A stretch of DNA of 64,000 bases, taken from contig CAVUQS010000013.1 of assembly GCA_963743705.1 (NCBI GenBank), forward strand, positions 119,542 through 183,541, in the 5' to 3' direction. Both the position numbers and the translations under genes were made by a program. Shown in pieces: positions 55,032-63,963 of this stretch (positions within the stretch are counted from its first letter, which is position 1; every line of letters begins with the position of its first letter). The stretch is from PALSA-243 sp963743705 (GTDB lineage: Bacteria; Acidobacteriota; Terriglobia; Bryobacterales; Bryobacteraceae). The notes under the pieces were generated by a model. The model was not told where the DNA came from. It ran no database searches and was given only the letters and a program-made list of their open reading frames with translations.

Positions 55032-55798
55032 TGGATGCGCTGCTCGCAGTGCAGGATGTCTCCTTTGGCTATCCCGGACATCAGGTTCTCGATTCCATCC
55101 GATTTACCGCCCGCAGCGGCGAATTTATCGTGCTCATGGGGAAGAACGGCGCGGGCAAGAGTACGTTGCTCGATATTGTTGCAGGGCTGCGCGCTCCCGA
55201 TTCGGGCAAGACGCTCCTGGATGGCCGCGACGTTTTCTCGTGGACCGCAAAAGAGCGATCGCGGCGCGTCAGCCATCTGCCGCAGGGGACCAGGAACGAA
55301 CTGCCGTTCACGGTGGAGCAGGTGGTGCTGATGGGACGCTACGCCTATGCGGATCGCTGGTTCGAATCGGACGAAGATCGCGCCTACGCGCAGGATGCCA
55401 TGCGCCGTATGGATTGTCTCCAAGTCCGCGATCGCCTCGTCTCGACGTTGAGCGGCGGAGAGCAGCAGCGCGTACTGCTTGCGGCGTGCATCGCGCAATG
55501 CCCGGCGGTCATGCTGTTCGACGAACCTTCGACATATCTCGACATCCATCAACAACTGCATTGCTTCACGACATTGGCGGAACTGGCGCGCGAGGGTGCG
55601 CTTTGCATCGCTGTCACGCATGACCTGAATCTCGCCCTGGCGCACTGCACGCGCGTTCTTCTCCTCGATCGGGGGGATTTAGATTCCGACCTGTCCGTCA
55701 ACGACGCGGCCCGCAATCCGGAATGGCTTTCGCGGCTTTCTCCGCGTCTGCGTATGTCCCAAACTCCGGAGGGCAAGCCATGGGTGCTGTATCAATGA
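55031..55798 (+). CDS. BtuD/FecE-type ATPase, importer 2
   Basis: 255 residues. Walker A GKNGAGKST, signature LSGGEQQRV, Walker B VMLFDEPSTYLD, H-loop AVTHDLN. The ATG overlaps the binding-protein stop (TGATG). Note that it comes before the permease here, the reverse of importer 1. Confidence 0.95.
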   Translation: MDALLAVQDVSFGYPGHQVLDSIRFTARSGEFIVLMGKNGAGKSTLLDIVAGLRAPDSGKTLLDGRDVFSWTAKERSRRVSHLPQGTRNELPFTVEQVVLMGRYAYADRWFESDEDRAYAQDAMRRMDCLQVRDRLVSTLSGGEQQRVLLAACIAQCPAVMLFDEPSTYLDIHQQLHCFTTLAELAREGALCIAVTHDLNLALAHCTRVLLLDRGDLDSDLSVNDAARNPEWLSRLSPRLRMSQTPEGKPWVLYQ

Positions 55799-56784
55799 TT
55801 GCCTCGCGCGGAAGTTCGCCGGCCGTGGCTTGGATCGGTTGGTCGGCGGTCGCGTTTCTCCTGGCGGCGTGCCTGCTTCCATGGATCGGAAGCGGCTCGA
55901 TCAGCATGCAGCGGGTATTTGCGAAAGCCGCTCCCGACTACCCGATCTTCGTCCAACTGCGCGTGTCGCGCACCCTTCTGGGCCTGTTCGCGGGCGGCGC
56001 GTTATCGCTGACAGGTAGTCTGTTTCAATCGATGCTGCGTGATTCCCTGGCAACGCCCTACACGCTCGGCGTATCGGCGGGCGCAGCTTTGGGCGCGGTA
56101 TTGACGTTCGCGTTGGATCTGGAACGGCTGCTCGGATTTCCCGCGTCCTGGCTCGGCGCGATGGCGGGCGCGGCGGTCGTTCTTTTCGTGGTCGCGGGAG
56201 CTTCGTGGAAACGCGGCCAGCTTTCCGGAGTGCGGCTGCTTCTATCGGGAATCGCGCTGAACAGCATCTGTTCCGCATTCATCCTCTTAATCAACAGCGT
56301 GGTTCGCGACCGCCGCTCTTTTTCGATTACCCAATGGCTGCTGGGCAGCGTCGATTCCGTAAGCTATCGCGCGTTGTGCGTATTCGGATTGGTGGTCCTG
56401 GCCACGTCGATCGTAGTCATCACGCAAGCGCGCGGCTGGAACCTGCTGGCGGTCGGAGAATCGTGGGCGGGATCGCGCGGCGCAGACCTGCGTCGGCTGA
56501 CGATCACCGGCTATTGCTGCGGTTCCATCCTCACCGCTGGCGCGATCGCGCTCACCGGGCCAATCGGATTCGTGGGTTTGATTGTTCCCCACTTGGTGCG
56601 ATCCCGCATTAGCGCGGACAACCGCGTTTTGATGCCATGCTCCCTCTTGCTTGGCGGAGTGTTGCTGGCCGCCTGCGACACCATCGGACGAGTGGTTCTC
56701 GCTCCGGCCGAACTGCCCGCCGGCGCGGTCATGGCAATTGTTGGCGGACCTTATCTTGTATGGCTGGTCCGCAAGAGGTTTTAG
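55780..56784 (+). CDS. BtuC/FecCD-type permease, importer 2
   Basis: 334 residues. FecCD signatures: RVSRTLLGLFAGGALSLTGSLFQSMLRDSLATPYTLGVSAGAALGAV, GPIGFVGLIVPHLVRSRISADNRVLMPCSLLLGGVLLAACDTIGR, and ELPAGAVMAIVGGPYLVWLVRK. The ATG at 55780 has GGAGGG 6 bases upstream and overlaps the ATPase gene; an ATG at 55795 is an alternative. Confidence 0.93.
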   Translation: MGAVSMIASRGSSPAVAWIGWSAVAFLLAACLLPWIGSGSISMQRVFAKAAPDYPIFVQLRVSRTLLGLFAGGALSLTGSLFQSMLRDSLATPYTLGVSAGAALGAVLTFALDLERLLGFPASWLGAMAGAAVVLFVVAGASWKRGQLSGVRLLLSGIALNSICSAFILLINSVVRDRRSFSITQWLLGSVDSVSYRALCVFGLVVLATSIVVITQARGWNLLAVGESWAGSRGADLRRLTITGYCCGSILTAGAIALTGPIGFVGLIVPHLVRSRISADNRVLMPCSLLLGGVLLAACDTIGRVVLAPAELPAGAVMAIVGGPYLVWLVRKRF

Positions 56785-56837
56785 CGATTGCGACTACGGC
56801 GGAGAAGCGCTTGATCGGCTTCTAAGTGATTGATTTA

Positions 56838-56913
56838 TGGAGCCACCCGCCGGGGTTGAACCGGCGACCTGCTGATTACGAATCAGCCGCTCTACCAACT
56901 GAGCTAGGGTGGC
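56838..56913 (-). tRNA. tRNA-Thr (anticodon CGT)
   Basis: On the minus strand GCCACCC at the 5' end pairs with GGGTGGC at the 3' end (7-bp acceptor stem); the D arm has AGCTCAGTTGGTAGAGC, and the anticodon stem is GCTGA/TCAGC with loop TTCGTAA (anticodon CGT, reads ACG). The T arm is GCCGG TTCAACC CCGGC. The discriminator is T and CCA is encoded. Confidence 0.96.
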
Positions 56914-57018
56914 CCTGCGCGTTTGATTATAACAATCTGCGGGGAATCGCCGCAAACGCGTACCGGGCGTCCTCAACTGGCGACACGCAACCCCCTTCTG
57001 AAGCCTTATCCCAAAGAT

Positions 57019-57049
57019 TTTACAAGTGTTAGTTTACAAGTGCTACACT
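57019..57049 (+). promoter_or_regulatory. Tandem repeats and -10 box before the cytochrome gene
   Basis: TTTACAAGTG occurs at 57019-57028 and again at 57033-57042, a 14-bp period. TACACT at 57044-57049 resembles a -10 box and leaves 10 nt to the ATG at 57060. The tandem repeats could bind a regulator. Confidence 0.4.
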
Positions 57050-57059
57050 ATGAGCCGCC

Positions 57060-59306
57060 ATGCGCGTCCCCAGACGCCTTCTCCTCATGCCGGTTCTGCT
57101 TTCGGCCTCCGCGCTGGCGCAAGGCTACGTCAATTCCAAGGTCTGCGCGGGCTGTCACGCGGCCATCGCAAAAACCTACCGGCAGAACGGAATGGGACGT
57201 TCATTCTCCGCCCCCAAGCCGGAAATCCTGATCGAGGATTTCACAAAAAACAACACCTATTACCACGCGGCGTCCGGCACCCATTACGAGATGTTGCGCA
57301 AGGGCGACCGCATTTTTCAGCGGCGCTACCAACTCGGGTTTGACGGCCAGCAAACCAACATCGACGAGAAAGAGGTCGATTACATCGTCGGCTCCGGCAA
57401 TCACATGCGAACGTATACGCACCGCAACGCGGATGGCACGCTGCTGCAATTGCCGCTCGCCTGGTATGCGGAAAAAGGCGGCTACTGGGCGATGAACCCC
57501 GGTTTCGATACCGCCGATTATCCTTATACCCAACGGCGGATCGGCTACGACTGCATGTTCTGCCACAACGCCTATCCGAAAACACCGGCGGGCCACGAGC
57601 GTCTCGGCGACCTGCCGATCTACAGCGGTGACCTTCCGGAAGGTATCGATTGCCAGCGTTGCCATGGACCGGGCGAACGGCACGTGGCGGCCGCCGCAAC
57701 GGCGGGCGCGAAGCCCGAGACGATTCGCGCCGCCATCGTGAACCCCGCGCGGCTGAGCGACGACCGCCAACTCGAAGTCTGCGCGCAATGCCATCTCAAG
57801 ACCACCGAATTCCGGCTGCCGCACGCCATCAAGCGCTACGATCGCGGTGACTTTAGCTATCAGCCCGGGCAGCCTTTGGCATCGTTCGCGTTAGCGTTCG
57901 ACGAAGCGCCTGGACCGGCGAAGACGGACCGTTTCGAAACCGCCAGCGCTGTGACGCGTATGCGCGAATCGCAGTGCTTTCTCCAGAGCAAGGGCGCGCT
58001 GAAATGCACCACGTGCCACAATCCGCATGACGTGCGGCACGGCAACGAGGGCGCCGCGCTATACAACACCGCGTGCAAGCAATGCCACGGCCAGCCATTC
58101 GCGCAAACGGTTGCGGCGAAAAAGCACACGGCGGAGACGAATTGCATCGAGTGCCACATGCCCAAGCGGCGCACCGACGATATCGTCCACATGGTGGTGA
58201 CAGATCACCGGATTCAACGCGTAAAGCCCGCGGGCGATCTGCTGGCCGAACGCCCGGAGTATCACGAAAACGCCTCCACGGCGTATCACGGCGAAGTGGT
58301 TCCTTACTATCCCGCGGATTTACCGAAGACTCCCGCGGACACGCTCTATCTGGCGTTGGCGCAAGTGCGCGAAGGGTCCAACTTAGAGAAAGGGATTCCG
58401 CAGCTAGAGAAGGCCATCGCGGCCGCCAACCCGTCGCGTCCCGAACCTTACTTTGAGTTAGCCAACGCCTGGCGCTCGGCTGGGCAACCCGCGCGCGCCA
58501 TCCAGGAGTTTCAACAGGCACTGCGGCTCGATCCCACATATCTGCCGGCCATTCTCAACCTCAACCTTTCCCTGAAGGCGACGGGCGATCTCGCACAGGC
58601 GTTGGCGGTGGCGAAGCGCGCTACGGAAGCCGCGCCTGGCGATGCGCGGGCGTGGGATGCCCTCGGCCAGACCGCGCTCGATGTGAGTCAACCCGCTGCC
58701 GCGATCACGGCGCTGAAGCAAGCGCTCACCATCGACCCTGAACTGCCGACGGCGCATAACGGGCTCGCCATCGCTCTCGCGCAGACCGGCGACGTCGCCG
58801 GCGCGGAAGCGGAATTCCGCGAAGCCGTGCGCATCCTGCCGAATTACAGCGAGCCGCATGGCAATCTGGCGAGTCTACTTTCGTGGAAACAGAACTTGCC
58901 CGAGGCGGGTTACGAATTCGAGCTCGCCATCCGTCTACAGCCGGGCGACGCGGCATCGCGATTGAACTACGCTTCCATGCTGAACGGAATGCGGCGCTTC
59001 GACGAGGCGCAGGCGCAAGTAGAGGCGGCGTTGCAAGTGAATCCGCGCATTGCCGAAGCGCACGAGCTGCATGGTTCGCTGCTGGAGCGTAAGGGCTCAG
59101 TTGACCAGGCGATCCAGGAATACCGGGAAGCCGTGCGGCTAAACCCCGAACTGTGTCAAGCGCAGCTTAATTTGGGCGGCGTGCTGCTGGACCGTGGCGA
59201 TAAAGCCGCCGCGGAAGAACATCTGCAGCTGGCGGCAAAGAGTAGCGATCCGCGGCTCCGCCAGATCGCCGAACAATTGCTCCAGGAAGTCACAAAGATC
59301 AAGTAG
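57060..59306 (+). CDS. Multihaem cytochrome c fused to TPR domain
   Basis: 748 residues. Signal peptide (LLLMPVLLSASALAQ), then seven CxxCH haem-binding motifs: CAGCH, CMFCH, CQRCH, CAQCH, CTTCH, CKQCH and CIECH (about residues 29-365). The rest (about 420-748) is a TPR region (PEPYFELANAWRSAGQPARAIQEFQQALRLDPTYLP and similar 34-residue units). Such fusions occur in acidobacterial and other periplasmic electron-transfer proteins of the cytochrome c554/c3 type; the partner is unknown. Confidence 0.93.
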   Translation: MRVPRRLLLMPVLLSASALAQGYVNSKVCAGCHAAIAKTYRQNGMGRSFSAPKPEILIEDFTKNNTYYHAASGTHYEMLRKGDRIFQRRYQLGFDGQQTNIDEKEVDYIVGSGNHMRTYTHRNADGTLLQLPLAWYAEKGGYWAMNPGFDTADYPYTQRRIGYDCMFCHNAYPKTPAGHERLGDLPIYSGDLPEGIDCQRCHGPGERHVAAAATAGAKPETIRAAIVNPARLSDDRQLEVCAQCHLKTTEFRLPHAIKRYDRGDFSYQPGQPLASFALAFDEAPGPAKTDRFETASAVTRMRESQCFLQSKGALKCTTCHNPHDVRHGNEGAALYNTACKQCHGQPFAQTVAAKKHTAETNCIECHMPKRRTDDIVHMVVTDHRIQRVKPAGDLLAERPEYHENASTAYHGEVVPYYPADLPKTPADTLYLALAQVREGSNLEKGIPQLEKAIAAANPSRPEPYFELANAWRSAGQPARAIQEFQQALRLDPTYLPAILNLNLSLKATGDLAQALAVAKRATEAAPGDARAWDALGQTALDVSQPAAAITALKQALTIDPELPTAHNGLAIALAQTGDVAGAEAEFREAVRILPNYSEPHGNLASLLSWKQNLPEAGYEFELAIRLQPGDAASRLNYASMLNGMRRFDEAQAQVEAALQVNPRIAEAHELHGSLLERKGSVDQAIQEYREAVRLNPELCQAQLNLGGVLLDRGDKAAAEEHLQLAAKSSDPRLRQIAEQLLQEVTKIK

Positions 59307-59323
59307 CTCACCGCAGCACGTAG

Positions 59324-60109
59324 TTAGTTCTCAGTGGGAACTTTTTCCGCGTGATCGATGACGATCACCTGAATCGGTCCCTTGCGCGCCTCCAGCTTCA
59401 ATCCCAGTTGTTCCTGAAGGGCGACCAAAAGAGGAGGCCATTCGTCGGCGCCCTTTTCGCGGCTGGCCTGGGGTTAGATGGGTCCCCGTTGTCTTCAGGC
59501 GTCCAGTCGAGGGTAAAGCTATAGGCTCCGTCTAGGCCGGTTTTGTCGACGACGGGCCGGTCGAGGCCCCCTTTCGGACGCTCGAGAAAACCGGCCAATT
59601 GCGCCATGGAAGCGGCCTGAAAGACGATGTGATACGGGTTGTTGTGGCTGCTGATGTGCGAATCCCCCGGGCGCGGCCGCCGGCTCACGCTTCATCTTGA
59701 GCCCGCTCTTGGCCACGACTAGTTCGTATACCGGATGCTCCCTGGTTTCGCGATGCAGCGCGACTCGGAAACGCTCTGCGAGCAACGTTTGCAGCCGCGC
59801 CATAGATTGATCGTGAGCAGCGTCGCCGGCCGCCTTCGCCACAATATCGTATCTTTCCGAATCCAACCACACTGGCGACGACCTGATAATCCTTCACGCC
59901 ATAGGCCATGACGATGCAGGATTTCAAGGTGATGTTCGACATGCTCAGCAGGTCACCGATCTGATTGATATGGACATGGTCAGGGCCGCTGCGGTTGGGC
60001 TTGATGGATGCGGCGTCGAAAGAGAGCAGCGTGTCCTGGCCGGACAGCAAAGATGAACGCCAGCGGCAAGAGCTAGCACAGTGAGTAAGGTGCGGACCGC
60101 GTTGGGCAT
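59324..60109 (-). pseudogene. TIGR03435-family protein with several frameshifts
   Basis: Fragments in successive frames match the family end to end: MPNAVRTLLTVLALAAGVHL; LLSFDAASIKPNRSGPDHVHI and ITLKSCIVMAYGVKDYQV; WLDSERYDIVAKAAGDA, LLAERFRVALHRETREHPVYELVVAKSGLKM; SSHNNPYHIVFQAASMAQLAGF and VVDKTGLDGAYSFTLDWTPED; VALQEQLGLKLEARKGPIQVIVIDH to the stop at 59324. Frame changes are at about 60045, 59875, 59690 and 59455. All joins look like small indels, not large deletions. The family is common in Acidobacteriota and its function is unknown. Confidence 0.8.
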
Positions 60110-60198
60110 GGATAGTCTCCCGGCTGTCGGTTAGACTGCGGCCGCGCGGTACGGTTAGTGGGACGCGAGTGAGTGAACGGCGAGCTTACAATGCCACC

Positions 60199-60773
60199 TC
60201 AGGACTTATCCCGCGGAACAAAATTCAGCGCTGCCGAGTTCATGCAATAACGAAGGTGCGTAGGCGGCGGCCCATCGTCGAAAACGTGCCCCAGGTGGGC
60301 GTCGCAGCGGCTGCAAAGCACCTCTTCGCGAGCCATTCCGAGAGAGTTGTCCGTGCGCGTGACCACGTTCTCCTTCGCTATCGGCTGCCAAAAGCTGGGC
60401 CAGCCCGTTCCCGATTCGAACTTGGTCTTCGAGTCAATAGAACGATGTCGCAACAGATGCAGTGGTAGAGCCCATCGGCGTGGTTATACGCGTACTTTCC
60501 CGAGCCGGGAGGCTCCGTGCCGGCCTGACGCGCGATGGCGAATTGCTCGGGCGTCAACTGCTTCTTCCAGTCGGCGGCGGGCTTGTCGACCTTCTCTACT
60601 TCCACCACTCCCTTTCGCACGCCGGACGCATCGAAATCGACGATACGTACTGTCTTCTTGCCGTTCGCGGCCCATGCGGCCGGCGCCCGCAGAACCATTG
60701 CGGCCGGAATTCCACCGCTCAGCAGCTTCAGGATCAGCCGGCGCGGTGGCTGTTGGGAACGAAACGCAGTCAT
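60199..60773 (-). pseudogene. msrB: Methionine sulfoxide reductase B with a frameshift
   Basis: The full protein is recognisable: a probable exported N-terminus (RRLILKLLSGGIPAAMVLRAPAAWA), WKKQLTPEQFAIARQAGTEPPGSGKYAYN, YHCICCD (first zinc cysteine pair), then in the other frame KFESGTGWPSFWQPI, CSRCDAHLGHVFDDGP (second pair), and the catalytic RYCMNSAALNF. One base is missing at about 60435-60436 between CCDIVL and SKTKF. It reduces methionine-R-sulfoxide. It is divergent from dipZ. Confidence 0.87.
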
Positions 60774-60878
60774 TGCTTGCCTCCTTCGACGCGCGCGTCA
60801 GCGCCGCGCGGAATCGCGCGATCTGACGTGTATACTGGACATCGTACCGTATGATAGAGACCCTCGGGATGTAACAAA

Positions 60879-62637
60879 ATGGCCCTCCTCGTTCTGGCGT
60901 TCCTGGGCGGCATTTTAACGGTCTTCAGCCCCTGCATTCTACCAATTCTGCCGTTCGTATTCTCGAAAGCCGACCGCCCGTTTCGAAAGTCCGGACTTCC
61001 TCTTCTAGCCGGCATGGCCTTGACGTTTGCCGCGCTCGCAACCCTGGCGACCGTCGGCGGCGGCTGGATCGTGCGGGCCAATCAGTACGGCCGCATCGCG
61101 GCAATCGTGGTTCTGGCGATCTTCGGACTAACGCTGCTTTCGGAGTCTCTAGCTACGTGGCTCTCCCGGCCACTGGTCCGCATGGGAAGCCGCATCGCAT
61201 CGGCGGAAAGGGGCGGCGACCGTCCGGATACCGGCCGATCGTTATTGCTTGGCGTCGCGACCGGCCTGCTTTGGGCGCCGTGCGCCGGGCCGCCTCGGCT
61301 TGATTCTCACTGGCGCGGCGGTTGGCGGAGCGAGCGGGCGAACCGCGTTTCTGCTGCTCGCCTACGCAGCCGGCGCCGCTATCTCGCTGGCGATTGCGCT
61401 GCTGGCCGGGCGATCTCTCTTTGGCGCGCTCAGGAAATCTCTGACCGCCGAGGTTTGGATTCGCCGCGTGCTGGGGGTGACGGTGCTGGCGGGTGTGGCA
61501 GTGATCGCGTTCGGCTTCGATCGGGGGCTGCTGACGCAGCTTTCTGGCCAGTACTTCCGGAGTTGAACAATCGCTGGTGGACCGGCTGCAACCGAAAAAG
61601 GAAGCTCCGGCCATGATGATGATGATGTCGTCGTCGGCGCCGGGGAAATCCACCGGCCCCAGTACATTCCCCGATCTTTCCAGCGCGCACCCCTGGATCA
61701 ATTCGCAACCGCTGAGCGACGAGTCATTACGGGGACACGTGGTGCTGGTGGATTTTTGGACTTACTCCTGCATCAACTGTCTACGGACTCTGCCTTATAT
61801 CCGCGCCTCCGGCGGTTAGGTTGTCAAGGCCAGCGGCCTGATCGTGCTCGGCATACACACTCCGGAATTCCCCTTCGAAAAAGACTTGAGCAACGTCCAA
61901 CAAGCGGTCAAGGAACTCAAAATCGATTACCCGGTGCCGGTTCGCTCGACAACGATTACGGCGTTTGGAAGGCATTCGGCAACCAATACTGGCCTTCGGA
62001 CTATCTCGTCGACGCCACGGGTAAGATTCGCTATCACCATTTCGGCGAAGGCAAGTATGACGAAACGGAGAAGCACCATCCAGGAACTGCTGAAGGAACG
62101 TGATGGGAGCGCGCCATTCGCCGGCGCCGTGCAGGTCGCCGGGACCGGCGCGCGGAGGCGCCGCCCGACAGCGATGTGCAATCCAACGAAACCTATATCG
62201 GCTACAATAGCGCGGATGGCTTCCTGTCCGAAGGCGGCATGCGCCAAAACGAAGCAATTTACCCGCTATACGGCGCCGCAACATCTGGAGCTCAACCAGT
62301 GGGCTTCTGCCGGCAATTGGACCGACGGAGCGCAGGTCGCAGACTTGAATTCAGCGCCGGGGAAAATCATGCTACCGGTTCCGCGCACGCGACGTGCACT
62401 TAGTGCTGGGGTCCGCGACGCCTGGAAAACGGATGCGCTTCCGCGTAGAGAGAATCGACGGCAAGGCGCAGGGGGAAAACCATGGCGTCGATACCGACGC
62501 GCAGGGCAATGGCGTAATCACAGAGCATCGGCTGTATCAACTCGTCAGGCAAAAAGGCGCCATCGACAGGTTCCGCACCTTCGAAATTGAGTTCCTGGAC
62601 GCGGGAGGCGCGGGCGTTCGCGTTTACGTTTGGTTGA
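60879..62637 (+). pseudogene. DipZ-type protein (CcdA-thioredoxin-CBM) with many indels
   Basis: The three domains are present. CcdA-like membrane part: LAFLGGILTVFSPCILPILPFVFS, LLLGVATGLLWAPCAGP, then LGLILTGAAVGGASGRTAF. Thioredoxin: VDFWTYSCINCLRTLPYIR, GIHTPEFPFEKD, DNDYGVWKAFGNQYWPSDYLVDATGKIRYHHFGEG. C-terminal binding domain: NQWASAGNWTDGAQVADLNS, VHLVLGS, HRLYQLVRQKG, ending AFAFTFG. Frame changes are at about 61293, 61549, 61940, 62073, 62155, 62275, 62390 and later, and there is a TAG in frame at 61817. DipZ moves reducing power into the periplasm, which suits its msrA/msrB neighbours. Confidence 0.85.
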
Positions 62638-62789
62638 GCCGGGGGTGGAGGACCCGTTTTCTCCCCGGCAAGCGATTCCGGGGGATGGGGCTCCATCGCC
62701 GAAATTTACCAGTATGACCGGAAATCTTTAAAGGCTTAAGCAGCCGAAATAACGCTTGTGAGCGTACCATTAAGTTAGAGGGTTACGTA

Positions 62790-63469
62790 ATGGCTTTTCC
62801 AAGCGCTTTGCGCTCCGTCGCTGCCGGATTTCTGCTTGTAGGCGCCGCCGCTTGCGCAGCCAATACCGCCTATCCCGCCCCCAACCACGGATGTTCCGCT
62901 TACCAAGCAGTCTGGAAAAGAGACGGCTGTCTTCGCTGGCGGCTGTTTCTCGGGCGTGCAATCCGTGTTTCAGCGAGTCAAGGGCGTCATCTCGACCGCG
63001 GCCGGTTACGCGGGCGGCTCCGCGAAAACTACAACCTATCAGCAGGTGGTTACCGAAACTACCGGGCACGCCGAATCGGTTCAGGTGGTTTACGATCCCT
63101 CGCGCATCACCTACGGGCAGTTGTTGCGCATCTATTTCTCGGTGGCGCACGAACCAGACGCAGTTGAACCGGCAAGGTCCGGACGTGGGAACGTCGTACC
63201 GCTCTGCGATTTTCTATGCCAACGAAGATCAGAAGCGGCTGGCGGAAGCGTACATTACCCAGCTCGATCAACAGAAGGTCTTTCACGGCCGGATCGTAAC
63301 CGAAGTGACGCCGCTCAAGGCGTTCTATCGCGCCGAGGATTATCATCAGGACTACGCCTACTACAATCCCGGATAACCCAACACATTCAGGTTTGCGATC
63401 GTCCCAAGATTGAAGACGCTCAAGCAGCAGTTTCCGGAGCTGTTCGTCGAATACAAACCGAAGAAGTAG
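62790..63469 (+). pseudogene. msrA: Methionine sulfoxide reductase A with several frameshifts
   Basis: An exported or lipoprotein-like N-terminus (ALRSVAAGFLLVGAAACAA) is followed by VPLTKQSGKETAVFAGGCFSGVQSVF, GYAGGSAKTTTYQQVVTETTGHAESVQVVYDP, TQLNRQGPDVGTSYRSAIFY, FHGRIVTEVTPLKAFYRAEDYHQDY and QQFPELFVEYKPKK. The catalytic cysteine is in GGCFSG; most homologues have GGCFWG, so a Trp-to-Ser change (TCG at 62950) is present or a base is misread. Frame changes are near 62881, 63148, 63375 and 63412. MsrA repairs S-methionine sulfoxide. Confidence 0.85.
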
Positions 63470-63525
63470 CTACCGCGAACCAGCAGGCGCACACCGCGCG
63501 TGAAAACATCCCGCTAATTTCCCTC

Positions 63526-63565
63526 TTGACACTTGCCGCTTCCTGTTACATCATGTAGCAGGAAG
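63526..63565. promoter_or_regulatory. BlaI-type operator overlapping a promoter
   Basis: TTGACA at 63526-63531 and CATCAT at 63549-63554 (17-bp spacer) form a promoter. CTTCCTGTTACAT and ATGTAGCAGGAAG (63539-63565) are 13-bp inverted arms with one mismatch around a central base; the inner TACA-TCA-TGTA is the known BlaI/MecI core. A repressor bound here would cover the -10 box of the gene it controls. Confidence 0.75.
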
Positions 63566-63618
63566 TCCGCAATCGCTCGACATCACCGCACAAAGGGCTC
63601 AGCAAGCTCGAGCACCAG

Positions 63619-63939
63619 TTGATGGAGATCCTTTGGAAGAGCGGCCCAGGAACCGCGGAACAGATTCGCGAGGCCCTGGCAAGGCGCAGTGTCTTGAAGG
63701 ATTCCACCGTCCGCACGGTGCTGCGGCGCCTACAGGATAAGGGCTACGTCAATCACAAAATCGAGGGTAAAGCTTTCGTCTATAGCGGCATCAAAAAACC
63801 GCGGAATGTGGCGGTGTTGGCGGTGCGGCAGATCCTCGACAAGTTTTGCGACGGCTCGCTGGAACAATTGCTGGTCGGCTTGGTAGAGAACGAGGTCGTG
63901 GACCGCGCGGAGCTGGAGCAACTGGCGCGCAAACCTTGA
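63619..63939 (+). CDS. BlaI/MecI/CopY-family transcriptional repressor
   Basis: About 106 residues as written from the TTG at 63619, but the natural N-terminus is longer: the same frame reads SKLEHQLMEILWKSGPG upstream with no ATG, GTG or TTG before it, so a start codon may be lost to an indel. The winged helix LKDSTVRTVLRRLQDKGYVNHKIEGKAFVYS is typical of BlaI. It should bind the palindromic operator 54 bp upstream. Confidence 0.82.
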   Translation: MMEILWKSGPGTAEQIREALARRSVLKDSTVRTVLRRLQDKGYVNHKIEGKAFVYSGIKKPRNVAVLAVRQILDKFCDGSLEQLLVGLVENEVVDRAELEQLARKP

Positions 63940-63963
63940 GAAGAGTCGTAGCAAGGAGTAATC

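Noticed and set aside
63553..63621. ATG at 63553 as the BlaI start
   Set aside because: It is followed immediately by TAG in the same frame and lies in the operator, so it cannot start the gene.
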